This document shows positions 52,620-61,026 of a stretch of DNA of 64,000 bases, piece after piece. The stretch covers positions 434,001-498,000 of the forward strand of contig NZ_BAABHF010000009.1 of NCBI RefSeq assembly GCF_039541955.1, read 5' to 3'. The first letter of the stretch is position 1; each line of letters begins with the position of its first letter. A program made the translations under genes and the position numbers. Under the pieces are notes generated by a model. That model did not search any database. It was not told the DNA's origin and was given only the letters and a program-made list of their open reading frames with translations. The DNA comes from Actinoallomurus oryzae (GTDB lineage: Bacteria > Actinomycetota > Actinomycetes > Streptosporangiales > Streptosporangiaceae).

Positions 52620-53207
52620 TCAGAGAGCCGAGATGAGGGCGGTGAGAGCCTCCGCCGTACCTGTGGGGTCGACCACCGCCGAGAAGTGCGAAAACGGGCA
52701 TTCGCGGACCTCCCAGCCACGCATCCGCGCCTGCCGTACTTGATCTTGGTAACGCCCCGAGGTGGCCAGGTATCCGCACGGCGCGTCCGGCCAGTCCTGG
52801 GCCATCGGCGGCTCCTCCGCGAGGAAGTCACCGCCGCGATCACGTACCGTGACGCCGGCCGGCACCTCCCCCTCCCCGTACGGGCGGCTGGTCCCGGAAC
52901 CGGGCAGCCGGGCGTCGAGGAAGACGTAGCCGCCCACGAGCCGGTGGGCCGCCCGCTGCGCCGCCGCGATGGGCGGCACGAGCGGCCCCGCGTCGCCGTG
53001 CGCGACGAGCACCAGCGGCGGCCTGGCCCCGGCGGCGGTGATCTCCAGCGCGGCGCGTGCGACGTAACGGGCGGCGTACGGCGGCCGGTCGTCGTCGGTG
53101 ATCTCCGGGACCACCACGTCGTACGCGCCGAGCGCCGCGGACAGTGAGCCCCACGCCGATGCGGTGGTCAACGGACTGTGCAGGAGGACGAGCGTGCCCG
53201 GTGTCAT
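52620..53207 (-). CDS. alpha/beta-hydrolase-like protein
   Basis: 195 residues from ATG 53207. TLVLLHSPLTTASAWGSLSA (oxyanion HSP region), RPPLVLVAHGDAGPLVPPIA at the nucleophile elbow, VGGYVFLDARLPGSG, and a C-terminal FSHFSAVVDPT with a His. The elbow reads AHGDAG: the usual Ser nucleophile (GxSxG) is Asp here, so it may be a non-hydrolytic member or use another residue. Divergent from pyrE with 16 nt between the starts. Confidence 0.7.
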   Translation of the reverse strand: MTPGTLVLLHSPLTTASAWGSLSAALGAYDVVVPEITDDDRPPYAARYVARAALEITAAGARPPLVLVAHGDAGPLVPPIAAAQRAAHRLVGGYVFLDARLPGSGTSRPYGEGEVPAGVTVRDRGGDFLAEEPPMAQDWPDAPCGYLATSGRYQDQVRQARMRGWEVRECPFSHFSAVVDPTGTAEALTALISAL

Positions 53208-53223
53208 GACTAAAGTTTCAGGC

Positions 53224-53766
53224 ATGACGGACCGGGACGATCTCCTCGCGGAGATCAAGAGCAAGGCGGTCGTGCACGGCAGGGTGGTCCTGTCGTCCGG
53301 CCGGGAAGCCGATTTCTACGTCGACCTGCGACGGGTGACGCTCGACGGACGGGCCGCGCCGCTCGTCGGCCGGGCGATGCTCGACCTCACCGAGGACCTC
53401 GGGTACGACGCGGTCGGCGGGCTGACGCTCGGCGCCGACCCGGTCGCCACCGCGATGCTGCACGCGGCGGCCGCACGCGGGCGGACGCTGGACGCCTTCG
53501 TCGTCCGCAAGCAGGGCAAGGCGCACGGGTTGCAGCGGCGCGTCGAGGGCCCGGACGTCGCCGGGCGGCGGGTACTCGCCGTGGAGGACACCTCGACGAC
53601 CGGCAACTCGGTGCTGACCGCGGTCGAGGCGCTGCGGGAGGCCGGCGCGGAGATCGCCGGTGTGGCCACCATCGTGGAACGGGGGGCACAGGCGCGCATC
53701 GCCGAGACGGGGTTGGAGTACCGGTCGGTATTCACCCTCACCGACCTGGGATTGGAGTCAACTTGA
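53224..53766 (+). CDS. pyrE: orotate phosphoribosyltransferase
   Basis: 180 residues from ATG 53224. VLSSGREADFYVDLRRVTLD is the family N-terminus, LTLGADPVATAMLHAAAARG holds the flexible region, FVVRKQGKAHGLQRRVEGPD is the catalytic lysine loop, and RVLAVEDTSTTGNSVLTAVE is the PRPP-binding motif with paired acidic residues. It converts orotate and PRPP to OMP in pyrimidine synthesis. The last codons (LTDLGLEST) end in a TGA that lies in the right-end tetranucleotide of an adjoining IS200/IS605-type relic. Confidence 0.95.
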   Translation: MTDRDDLLAEIKSKAVVHGRVVLSSGREADFYVDLRRVTLDGRAAPLVGRAMLDLTEDLGYDAVGGLTLGADPVATAMLHAAAARGRTLDAFVVRKQGKAHGLQRRVEGPDVAGRRVLAVEDTSTTGNSVLTAVEALREAGAEIAGVATIVERGAQARIAETGLEYRSVFTLTDLGLEST

Positions 53767-54465
53767 CCCGGTCCTGAAGGGCCGGGCTTGGAGGTAGCTC
53801 CCGGCTGGCTGCTGGGTGGGCTCCTCCGTCCAGCCACCGCTATGGGGTGGCAGGGACGCGTGACTCACGGTCACGATCGTCTTGGCGATGATGTGGTTCT
53901 GGTTCGCGGCGTGGCGCTTCTCGCTCCGGTTGCGCTTCTTGAGCAGCCGTTTGGCGGACTTGGTGCGCTTCTTCTGGAGCTTACGGCGTAGTTCGAGCTG
54001 CCGCTTGCGGTGCCGGTTGAGTCCCCGCCCCGCGGCCTTGTAACCGGTCGAAGTGGTCGCGATGGCGGCGATGCCCAGGTCCACACCGATGAACCGCCCG
54101 GGCTCATACCGCTCAGCCTCGGGCACCTCACACGTGGCGATCAGATAGAACACCCCATCACGCCGGACCAAATCGGATTCGCCCTGCCGGTGGGCCTGCA
54201 GCGTCTTGAGGGCACCCGCTGAGCAGGCGAAGGGAATGTTCTTCACCCGGCCCTCGACGGTCCACACCGACACGGTGGCGGCGTCGTACTGCCAGGACAA
54301 GCACCGGTCGTCATACGGCTGCGCCGCCGGGCGGAACACGATCGGTTTGGCCTCGGCCTTGACGCGGCGATGGGAGTCCGGCTTGCCGAGGTTCCCAGCG
54401 CGGATATTCGCCTTCAACGTGGTGTAGGCGTCGCGGACCTTCTTGATACGGAACGCCGGGCTCAC
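53758..54465 (-). pseudogene. tnpB: truncated TnpB (IS200/IS605 family)
   Basis: About 235 codons. RFIGVDLGIAAIATTSTGYK is the RuvC-I region with its catalytic Asp; upstream are TnpB-typical AYTTLKANIRAGNLGKPDSH, PIVFRPAAQPYDDRCLSWQY and VWTVEGRVKNIPFACS. The N-terminal ~60 residues are missing: the frame begins right at the stop of the next upstream gene. The protein also breaks off after KNRSEKRHAANQNHIIAKTI-type sequence, before the RuvC-II Glu, zinc finger and RuvC-III Asp. It therefore cannot be an active RNA-guided nuclease. No tnpA is present. Confidence 0.88.
53763..53786 (-). mobile_element. IS200/IS605 right-end hairpin fused to pyrE stop
   Basis: On the element's strand the end reads hairpin then GGGTCAA. 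The stem CCCGGTCC / GGGCCGGG (53767-53786, one G-T pair) with loop TGAA and the terminal tetranucleotide TCAA (complement TTGA at 53763-53766) match the known right-end design of IS608-like elements. The pyrE stop TGA is formed by this tetranucleotide. The same region would be the 3' end of a reRNA/omegaRNA in a live element. Confidence 0.65.
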
Positions 54466-54926
54466 TGCCCGGTGGGCGCCTCGTACGTCTTGGCCTCACC
54501 GTGGCGTCCGGGCGGCTGGACGTGCCCGTTGATCGTCACGGTGACGCCGCCGGCGTCCTGAACCGCGACGGTCAGCCGGGTCTCGTTGAAGATGCGGGTC
54601 TCGTTCTGGCGCAGGTTGCCGTTGAACTGCACGTCGTTGGCGCCGGGACCCGAGACGAACACCGGGCACTGCGCGACCAGGCAGCGGACGGTGATCGTGT
54701 TGCCGACCTGGCTGGCGGACGCGCTCGGCTTGGTGTCCGTGCCGGACCCCGCCGTGCTGCTCGCCTGCGTTGACGCGGCGCTCGGTTTGTTCTTGTCGTC
54801 CTTGCCGGTGAGCGCCCCCCACAGCGCCATGCCACCGATGACCAGCAGACCGCAGGCCAGCACGACGGCGAGCACCGCGATGGCGATGCGCGCGAGACCC
54901 ATTGGGTCCGACCGGTGACGTCCCAC
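54462..54926 (-). CDS. membrane-anchored protein of unknown function
   Basis: 154 residues. Short basic N-terminus, one membrane helix (IAIAVLAVVLACGLLVIGGM, about 12-31), a Ser/Thr/Ala linker (KPSAASTQASSTAGSGTDTK), then a beta-rich extracytoplasmic domain: NTITVRCLVAQCPVFVSGPG with a Cys pair, NDVQFNGNLRQNETRIFNET and VTINGHVQPPGR. Actinomycetes often have this DUF4115/RodZ-C-like layout, but I cannot assign it with certainty. The tnpB fragment begins exactly at its stop, so the insertion or deletion has trimmed its 3' flank. Confidence 0.72.
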   Translation of the reverse strand: MGRHRSDPMGLARIAIAVLAVVLACGLLVIGGMALWGALTGKDDKNKPSAASTQASSTAGSGTDTKPSASASQVGNTITVRCLVAQCPVFVSGPGANDVQFNGNLRQNETRIFNETRLTVAVQDAGGVTVTINGHVQPPGRHGEAKTYEAPTGQ

Positions 54927-54955
54927 AGAGGGAGGTTAGCGGTGACGGGGCCTTG

Positions 54956-55630
54956 TCAGCGACGGTGACGGCCAGTTGGTTGTTGCGTCTTGGGCGGCTT
55001 GTACGAATCCTGGCGGCGGCCGCGGAACACCTCACGCAACACGGGCACCACCGATACCAGCACCGCCAAAGCCACCACTGGCAGCACATACTTGTCGATC
55101 CCCTTGACCCGGTCGCCGAGGAAACGGCCGAGCAAGATGATCGCTTCGGTCCAGAGCACCGCGCCGACGACATTCCACACAAAAAATCTGATCGCCGACA
55201 TCTCAAGCATCCCGGCGAGCGGGTTGAGGAACGTGCGCACGACGGGGACGAACCGCGCCAGCACGACGGCCTTGGCGGGCCCGAACTTGTTGAAGTAGTG
55301 CTCGGCCTTGTCGACGTGCTCCTGGCGGAAGATCCGAGACTGCGGGCGTTCGAACAGCTTCCGCCCGTACCGGGCGCCGAGGAAGTGCCCGACCTGCGCA
55401 CCGGCGACGGCCGCCACCGGCGCGCCGATCATGAGCACCGGAAGCGGCAGCGGGTGCGCGAGCGTGGTGCCCGCCGCGGTGTAGATGCCCGCCGTGACCA
55501 GCAGCGTGTCGCCGGGTAGGAAGAACCCGACGAGTAGCCCCGTCTCGGCGAAGATGATGACGAGGACTCCGATGAGCCCGAAGGCCTCGATGAGGGACTT
55601 GGGATCCATGACGTTCACGGCGAGTGCCAC
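54956..55630 (-). CDS. DedA-family membrane protein
   Basis: About 224 residues from GTG 55630 (ATG 55609 also possible). Hallmark DedA/VTT stretches: IFAETGLLVGFFLPGDTLLV (with the membrane-embedded acidic Glu and G[FY]xxPG motif), GAQVGHFLGARYGRKLFERP, FGPAKAVVLARFVPVVRTFL (the conserved R-F-x-P-x-x-R) and NPLAGMLEMSAIRFFVWNVV. DedA proteins include lipid flippases needed for envelope lipid recycling and membrane potential. The cytoplasmic tail is basic. Confidence 0.9.
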   Translation of the reverse strand: MALAVNVMDPKSLIEAFGLIGVLVIIFAETGLLVGFFLPGDTLLVTAGIYTAAGTTLAHPLPLPVLMIGAPVAAVAGAQVGHFLGARYGRKLFERPQSRIFRQEHVDKAEHYFNKFGPAKAVVLARFVPVVRTFLNPLAGMLEMSAIRFFVWNVVGAVLWTEAIILLGRFLGDRVKGIDKYVLPVVALAVLVSVVPVLREVFRGRRQDSYKPPKTQQPTGRHRR

Positions 55631-55734
55631 GGGCCGAGCGTACCGGTAGGTGTGCCCTGGTCTCGGCACGGCAACGATTTCGAGATACTGGAAGCGAGCC
55701 CGCCGGGAGCCACAGCCCTAAGGAAGGAATAGTC

Positions 55735-56757
<1,023 letters not shown>

Positions 56758-56884
56758 GGCGAGCGTTTCGACGGTGGGCGGCCGCGCCGGTGCCGCCCAC
56801 CTGAGTCCTGCCCGCGAAGATTCTTGATCAGTTTGCCGATCAGCGGGATAGGAGATCCGCCGCGGATTGGGCAGGATGTGCACT

Positions 56885-57298
56885 ATGGAGCAACAGAACC
56901 TCCTCGGAGGGCCGCCCCCGACCGAGCTGCCGGACAACCCGGAGGCCCGCCAGGCTCTCGAGGCCGGCGTGGACCCGTTCGAAGTGGCCGCCAGATTCCC
57001 CGCCCACCCGGCGGCGTGGGCCGACCTCGCCGACCGCGCGTTCGGAAACGGCGACGTCATCGAGTCCTACGCGTATGCCCGTACCGGTTACCACCGGGGG
57101 CTGGATCAGCTGCGCCGCGCCGGTTGGAAGGGCCACGGACCGATCCCGTGGCAGCACGAGCCCAACCGCGGGTTCCTGCGGTCCCTGCACGCGCTCGCGC
57201 GCGCCGCCGCCGCGATCGGCGAGGAGGAAGAGGCCGAACGCTGCCGGACGTTCCTGCGGGACAGCAGTTCGGCGGCCGCCGAGGTTCTCGCAACCTGA
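56885..57298 (+). CDS. DUF3151 domain protein
   Basis: 137 residues from ATG 56885. NLLGGPPPTELPDNPEARQA, LEAGVDPFEVAARFPAHPAA, SYAYARTGYHRGLDQLRRAG, WKGHGPIPWQHEPNRGFLRS and EEAERCRTFLRDSSSAAAEV match DUF3151, the family of Mycobacterium tuberculosis Rv0360c, which is also near fba. Function unknown. It may be co-transcribed with fbaA (127 nt apart). Confidence 0.88.
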   Translation: MEQQNLLGGPPPTELPDNPEARQALEAGVDPFEVAARFPAHPAAWADLADRAFGNGDVIESYAYARTGYHRGLDQLRRAGWKGHGPIPWQHEPNRGFLRSLHALARAAAAIGEEEEAERCRTFLRDSSSAAAEVLAT

Positions 57299-57352
57299 CC
57301 GGCTTCTCCCGTTTTCCTCGTGGCCATCGGACGGGTACGCTCTGATCGCAAG

Positions 57353-57380
57353 AGCCCCTGTCGCTGCTTGCGCAGGGGCT
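57353..57380. terminator. strong hairpin between DUF3151 and purA
   Basis: AGCCCCTG / CAGGGGCT (8 bp), with an inner CGC/GCG step and a small loop, lies 55 nt after the DUF3151 stop and 25 nt before the purA start. It may terminate the fbaA-DUF3151 transcript or act in the purA leader. The close spacing to the purA ribosome-binding site (AGGGAG at 57391-57396) leaves room for translational control. Confidence 0.6.
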
Positions 57381-57405
57381 TCGTCGATGTCAGGGAGAAA
57401 ATCCG

Positions 57406-58689
57406 ATGCCGGCCATCGTGCTCGTCGGTGCCCAGTGGGGTGACGAAGGCAAGGGCAAGGCCACCGACATCCTCGGCGGCGACGTCGACTATGTCGTGCG
57501 ATACCAGGGCGGGAACAACGCGGGACACACGGTCGTCATCGGCGACCAGTCCTACGCGCTGCACCTGCTGCCGTCGGGGGTGCTCTCCCCCGACGTCATA
57601 CCGGTCATCGGCAACGGCGTGGTGATCGACCCGGGTGTGCTGTTGGAGGAGATCGACGTACTGGAGGGGCGCGGCATCTCGTGCGACCGCCTGTTGATCT
57701 CCGCCAACGCACATCTGATCATGCCGCACCACAAGGCGCTCGATAAGGTCACCGAGCGCTACCTGGGCAAGGCCCAGATCGGCACCACGGGCCGCGGCAT
57801 CGGCCCGGCGTACGGCGACAAGATCGCACGGATGGGCATCCGGGTGCAGGACCTGCTCGACCCGGGCATCCTGCGGCAGAAGCTCGAACTCGCGCTGCGG
57901 GAGAAGAACCAGATCCTCGCCAAGGTCTACAACCGGCGGGCGATCGAGATCGACGCGATCGTGCAGGAGTTCGTCGCCTACGGCGAGCGCCTGGCACCCC
58001 ACATCGCCGACACGTCGCTGGTGATCAACCGCGCGCTGGACGACGACAAGGTCGTACTCCTCGAGGGCGCGCAGGGCACGCTGCTCGACGTCGACCACGG
58101 CACGTACCCGTTCGTCACCTCCTCCAGCCCGACGTCGGGCGGCGCGTGCGCCGGATCGGGCCTCGGCCCGACGCGCATCAGCAAGGTGATCGGCATCCTG
58201 AAGGCCTACACGACCCGCGTCGGCTCGGGGCCGTTCCCGACCGAGCTGCTGGACGAGACCGGCGACTGGCTGCGCAAGACCGGTGGGGAGTACGGCGTGA
58301 CGACCGGCCGCAACCGGCGCTGCGGCTGGTTCGACGCGGTGATCGCCCGGTACGCGACCCGGGTCAACGGCGTCACCGACTACTTCCTGACCAAGCTCGA
58401 CGTGCTGTCCGGCCTGGAGAAGGTCCCGGTCTGCGTGGCGTACGACATCGACGGCGAGCGCTGCGACGAGCTGCCGATGACGCAGACGGGCTTCCACCAC
58501 GCCAAGCCGATCTATGACTACCTGGACGGCTGGCAGGAGGACATCTCCAGCGCGAAGGTCTTCGACGACCTGCCGGAGAAGGCCCGCAACTACGTCCGCG
58601 CGCTGGAGGAGATGGCGGGCGCGCAGATCTCCGCCATCGGCGTCGGCCCGGGCCGCGACCAGACCGTACAGCTCCGCTCCCTCCTCTGA
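57406..58689 (+). CDS. purA: adenylosuccinate synthetase
   Basis: 427 residues from ATG 57406. IVLVGAQWGDEGKGKATDIL is the N-terminal GTP/IMP-binding loop with catalytic Asp; YQGGNNAGHTVVIGDQSYAL contains the catalytic His region; GTTGRGIGPAYGDKIARMGI is the phosphate loop; LEGAQGTLLDVDHGTYPFVT and GVTTGRNRRCGWFDAVIARY follow. It joins IMP and aspartate using GTP to make adenylosuccinate, the committed step to AMP. purD and purB lie 4-5 kb downstream. Confidence 0.97.
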   Translation: MPAIVLVGAQWGDEGKGKATDILGGDVDYVVRYQGGNNAGHTVVIGDQSYALHLLPSGVLSPDVIPVIGNGVVIDPGVLLEEIDVLEGRGISCDRLLISANAHLIMPHHKALDKVTERYLGKAQIGTTGRGIGPAYGDKIARMGIRVQDLLDPGILRQKLELALREKNQILAKVYNRRAIEIDAIVQEFVAYGERLAPHIADTSLVINRALDDDKVVLLEGAQGTLLDVDHGTYPFVTSSSPTSGGACAGSGLGPTRISKVIGILKAYTTRVGSGPFPTELLDETGDWLRKTGGEYGVTTGRNRRCGWFDAVIARYATRVNGVTDYFLTKLDVLSGLEKVPVCVAYDIDGERCDELPMTQTGFHHAKPIYDYLDGWQEDISSAKVFDDLPEKARNYVRALEEMAGAQISAIGVGPGRDQTVQLRSLL

Positions 58690-58809
58690 CAGCACGGACC
58701 TTCGCCCCTTTCCGGCGGCCCGCGCCAGTCGAATGACGGATGCGGGCCGTCCGGATGCCGCCCACCCGGGCTGGCCCGCCCGGAGGCCCGGCGGCTAACG
58801 TGACCGACC

Positions 58810-59640
58810 GTGGAGATCCAGGGACATCGTGGTGCGCGGGGGCTGTGGCCGGAGAACACCGTCGAGGGGTTCGCCCGGACCCTGGAGATCGGCGTCGACG
58901 TGCTGGAGCTGGACGTCGGCCTGACCGCCGACGGCGTGCCGGTGCTGCACCACGACCAGGCGCTGCGCGGCGACACCGTACGCGACCGGGGGCCGTGCCG
59001 GCCGCAGGACCCGATGTACCCCTATGTCGGCCGGCCGATACGGGAGCTCACGCTCGCGCAGGTCAAGACGGTCGACGCGGGGGTCCGGCACCCGCGGTTC
59101 GCCGAGACGCAGACGCCGCTGCCCGGGGCCGAGGTGCCCACGCTGGCCGAGGCCTGCGAGCTCCTCGCCCAGCACGACGTACGGCTCGCCGTCGAGATCA
59201 AGACCGACCCGTCCTGGCCCGAGGTCGAGACGATCACCGCGGCCGCGGTGAAGGTCCTCGACGCGTACGGGCTCACCGAGCGCTCGCGGCTGCTGGCGTT
59301 CGACTGGCGGGTCCTCGGCGTCGCCCGGGGGTTGCTGCCCGGCGGTGAGCGGGTCGCGCTGGTCGAGCCGGACACGCTCGACGCGTCGTGGATGGCCGGG
59401 CAGGACCCGGCCGGCGGCCTGGTCGCCGCGGCGGCGGCCGCCGGCGCCACGATGCTCTCGCCGAAGCGGGTCATGGTCACGCCGGAGCTGGTCGCCGCGG
59501 CCCACGACCGCGGGCTCGCCGTGGTCGTGTGGACGGTGAACGAACCGGTGGAGATGGCGCGGTACGTCGCGTTCGGCGCCGACGCCATCGTCACGGACTA
59601 TCCGGACCGCCTCCGCGACGTGGTCGGCCGCCGGAGCTGA
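58810..59640 (+). CDS. glycerophosphodiester phosphodiesterase
   Basis: 276 residues from GTG 58810. The GDPD core is clear: IQGHRGARGLWPENTVEGFA (catalytic His and Arg, metal Glu), VDVLELDVGLTADGVPVLHH (ELD metal ligands and the second catalytic His), then VRLAVEIKTDP (third metal Glu) and a C-terminal VVVWTVNEPVEMARYVAFGA with the family TVNxP strand. No signal peptide, so probably cytoplasmic. It hydrolyses glycerophosphodiesters to glycerol-3-phosphate and an alcohol. Confidence 0.92.
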   Translation: MEIQGHRGARGLWPENTVEGFARTLEIGVDVLELDVGLTADGVPVLHHDQALRGDTVRDRGPCRPQDPMYPYVGRPIRELTLAQVKTVDAGVRHPRFAETQTPLPGAEVPTLAEACELLAQHDVRLAVEIKTDPSWPEVETITAAAVKVLDAYGLTERSRLLAFDWRVLGVARGLLPGGERVALVEPDTLDASWMAGQDPAGGLVAAAAAAGATMLSPKRVMVTPELVAAAHDRGLAVVVWTVNEPVEMARYVAFGADAIVTDYPDRLRDVVGRRS

Positions 59641-59644
59641 GGCC

Positions 59645-60238
59645 GTGCACGTACGTGTCCTGCGGTCGCGGTGGCGTGGTGTGTTCGCCGTCGTCGCCCT
59701 GCTGCCGTGGGGCCTCGGGTTGCCCCTGGCGGCCGTGGCGTTCGTTTCGGACGCCGTCGCCGGAGCGGGCGGGCCGCTGGAGCTCACCGTCGCGGTGCTC
59801 GCCGGCGCGGCGTCCGCCGCCACCGTACCGGCGCAGGCGCAGACGGTACGCGCGCTGCTGAGCCGCCCCCGTCTCACCCTCGGCGCGGAGGCACTCGTCG
59901 TCCACGACGCGGCCCTGTTCCACGGGGCCACCCGGATCCGCCGCGACGTCATCACCGGGGCCGAACGCCTGGACGGGCATGCCGCGGCCGAGTACGGCAT
60001 CGCCGAGCTCTCGCCGTACCGCGAACCGCTGAACGTGGCGATCCTCCTGTCCGGGGAGCACGTCTTCGCGTCGGCCAGGCGCCGCCGGGGCGGCACCTGG
60101 ATCTGGCTCGTACCCCGCAGGTACGACCGGCCGCCGCGGCTCCCGGAGCCGGGCGACCGCTACCGGCGGATCCACCTGCGCGCCGCCGACCCGGCCGCCG
60201 CCGTCGCGGCGATCACCGAGTGGGCGACGGTCTCCTGA
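59645..60238 (+). CDS. membrane protein with PH-like domain
   Basis: 197 residues from GTG 59645, 4 nt after the GDPD stop, so co-translated. Two membrane helices (GVFAVVALLPWGLGLPLAAV, LELTVAVLAGAASAATVPAQ) precede a beta-rich domain with RPRLTLGAEALVVHDAALFH, GATRIRRDVITGAERLDGHA and a closing helix DPAAAVAAITEWATV, as in bacterial PH (bPH) modules. Function unknown; it might work at the membrane with the phosphodiesterase. Confidence 0.7.
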   Translation: MHVRVLRSRWRGVFAVVALLPWGLGLPLAAVAFVSDAVAGAGGPLELTVAVLAGAASAATVPAQAQTVRALLSRPRLTLGAEALVVHDAALFHGATRIRRDVITGAERLDGHAAAEYGIAELSPYREPLNVAILLSGEHVFASARRRRGGTWIWLVPRRYDRPPRLPEPGDRYRRIHLRAADPAAAVAAITEWATVS

Positions 60239-60283
60239 GACCTCTTGCCAGAGATCCCACGGCCGGATGGACACGCGGGAGCG

Positions 60284-60991
60284 TCAGCAGAACTCGTCCA
60301 GCAGCCGGTAGAACGCGATCTTCCGCGGGTCCGGCGCGACGCCGTAGCGATCGAGGAATCGGTCGGCGGCCCACGGGCCGTACTGCGGGTTACAGTCGGC
60401 GGTCAGCGAACGCGTGACGATCGCCAGGTCGTTCCAGCGGTCCGCGACGCCGAGGCGGTCGGTGTCGATCACGCCGCTCACCTGGCACGTGTCGGGATCG
60501 AACAGCACGTTCGGCACGCACAGGTCGCCGTGGCAGACCGCGAGGTCCTCCTCGCGGGGCCGGGTGGCCAGGAGCTCGGCGACCAGTCGCTCGCGGGTCC
60601 AGCCGCGGCGTTCGTCGTCCAGGTCGTCCAGATCGACCTCGGCCGCCGACGCCCGCGGCACCGTCACGGCGAGGCGCCGGTCGAACGGGCAGTCCGCGAC
60701 CGGCAGGGCGTGCAGGGCACGCGCCAGGCCGGCGAGCGCGTCGACGACGCGCGGACGGTCCGCCACCGGCCACGGCTCGGCCGCCGACCGGCCCGGCACC
60801 TCGGCGGTGACCAGCAGCCCGGGCCGGCAGTCGAGCACCTCGGCGGCGGGAATGCCCTGCCGCCGCAGCCACGTCAGGCGCTCGCCCTCCGCGACGAGAT
60901 CGATCCGCGGGTCGTCGGACTCCTTGCGGTAGACCCCGCCGCGGCGGCTGACCCGCGCCCCGCCGCGGCCGATCGTGACGCTCTCCCACAC
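60284..60991 (-). CDS. APH(3')-like aminoglycoside phosphotransferase
   Basis: 235 residues. EEDLAVCHGDLCVPNVLFDP with the catalytic Asp, VSGVIDTDRLGVADRWNDLA with the metal-binding Asp and the hallmark RLGVADRxxDLA, and PRKIAFYRLLDEFC at the C-terminus closely follow APH(3') kanamycin kinases. VYRKESDD has the ATP-binding Lys. It would use ATP to phosphorylate the 3'-OH of kanamycin/neomycin-type drugs. It lies among core genes with no mobile signature, so it looks like a resident gene. Slightly shorter than classical APH(3') (about 260 residues). Confidence 0.88.
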   Translation of the reverse strand: MWESVTIGRGGARVSRRGGVYRKESDDPRIDLVAEGERLTWLRRQGIPAAEVLDCRPGLLVTAEVPGRSAAEPWPVADRPRVVDALAGLARALHALPVADCPFDRRLAVTVPRASAAEVDLDDLDDERRGWTRERLVAELLATRPREEDLAVCHGDLCVPNVLFDPDTCQVSGVIDTDRLGVADRWNDLAIVTRSLTADCNPQYGPWAADRFLDRYGVAPDPRKIAFYRLLDEFC

Positions 60992-61026
60992 AGGCCCAGA
61001 GTGTCATCCGGAGCCCGCCGTCGTGG

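Noticed and set aside
53758..54465. Active TnpB RNA-guided nuclease
   Set aside because: Only the RuvC-I region is present; the N-terminal part, RuvC-II Glu, zinc finger and RuvC-III Asp are missing.
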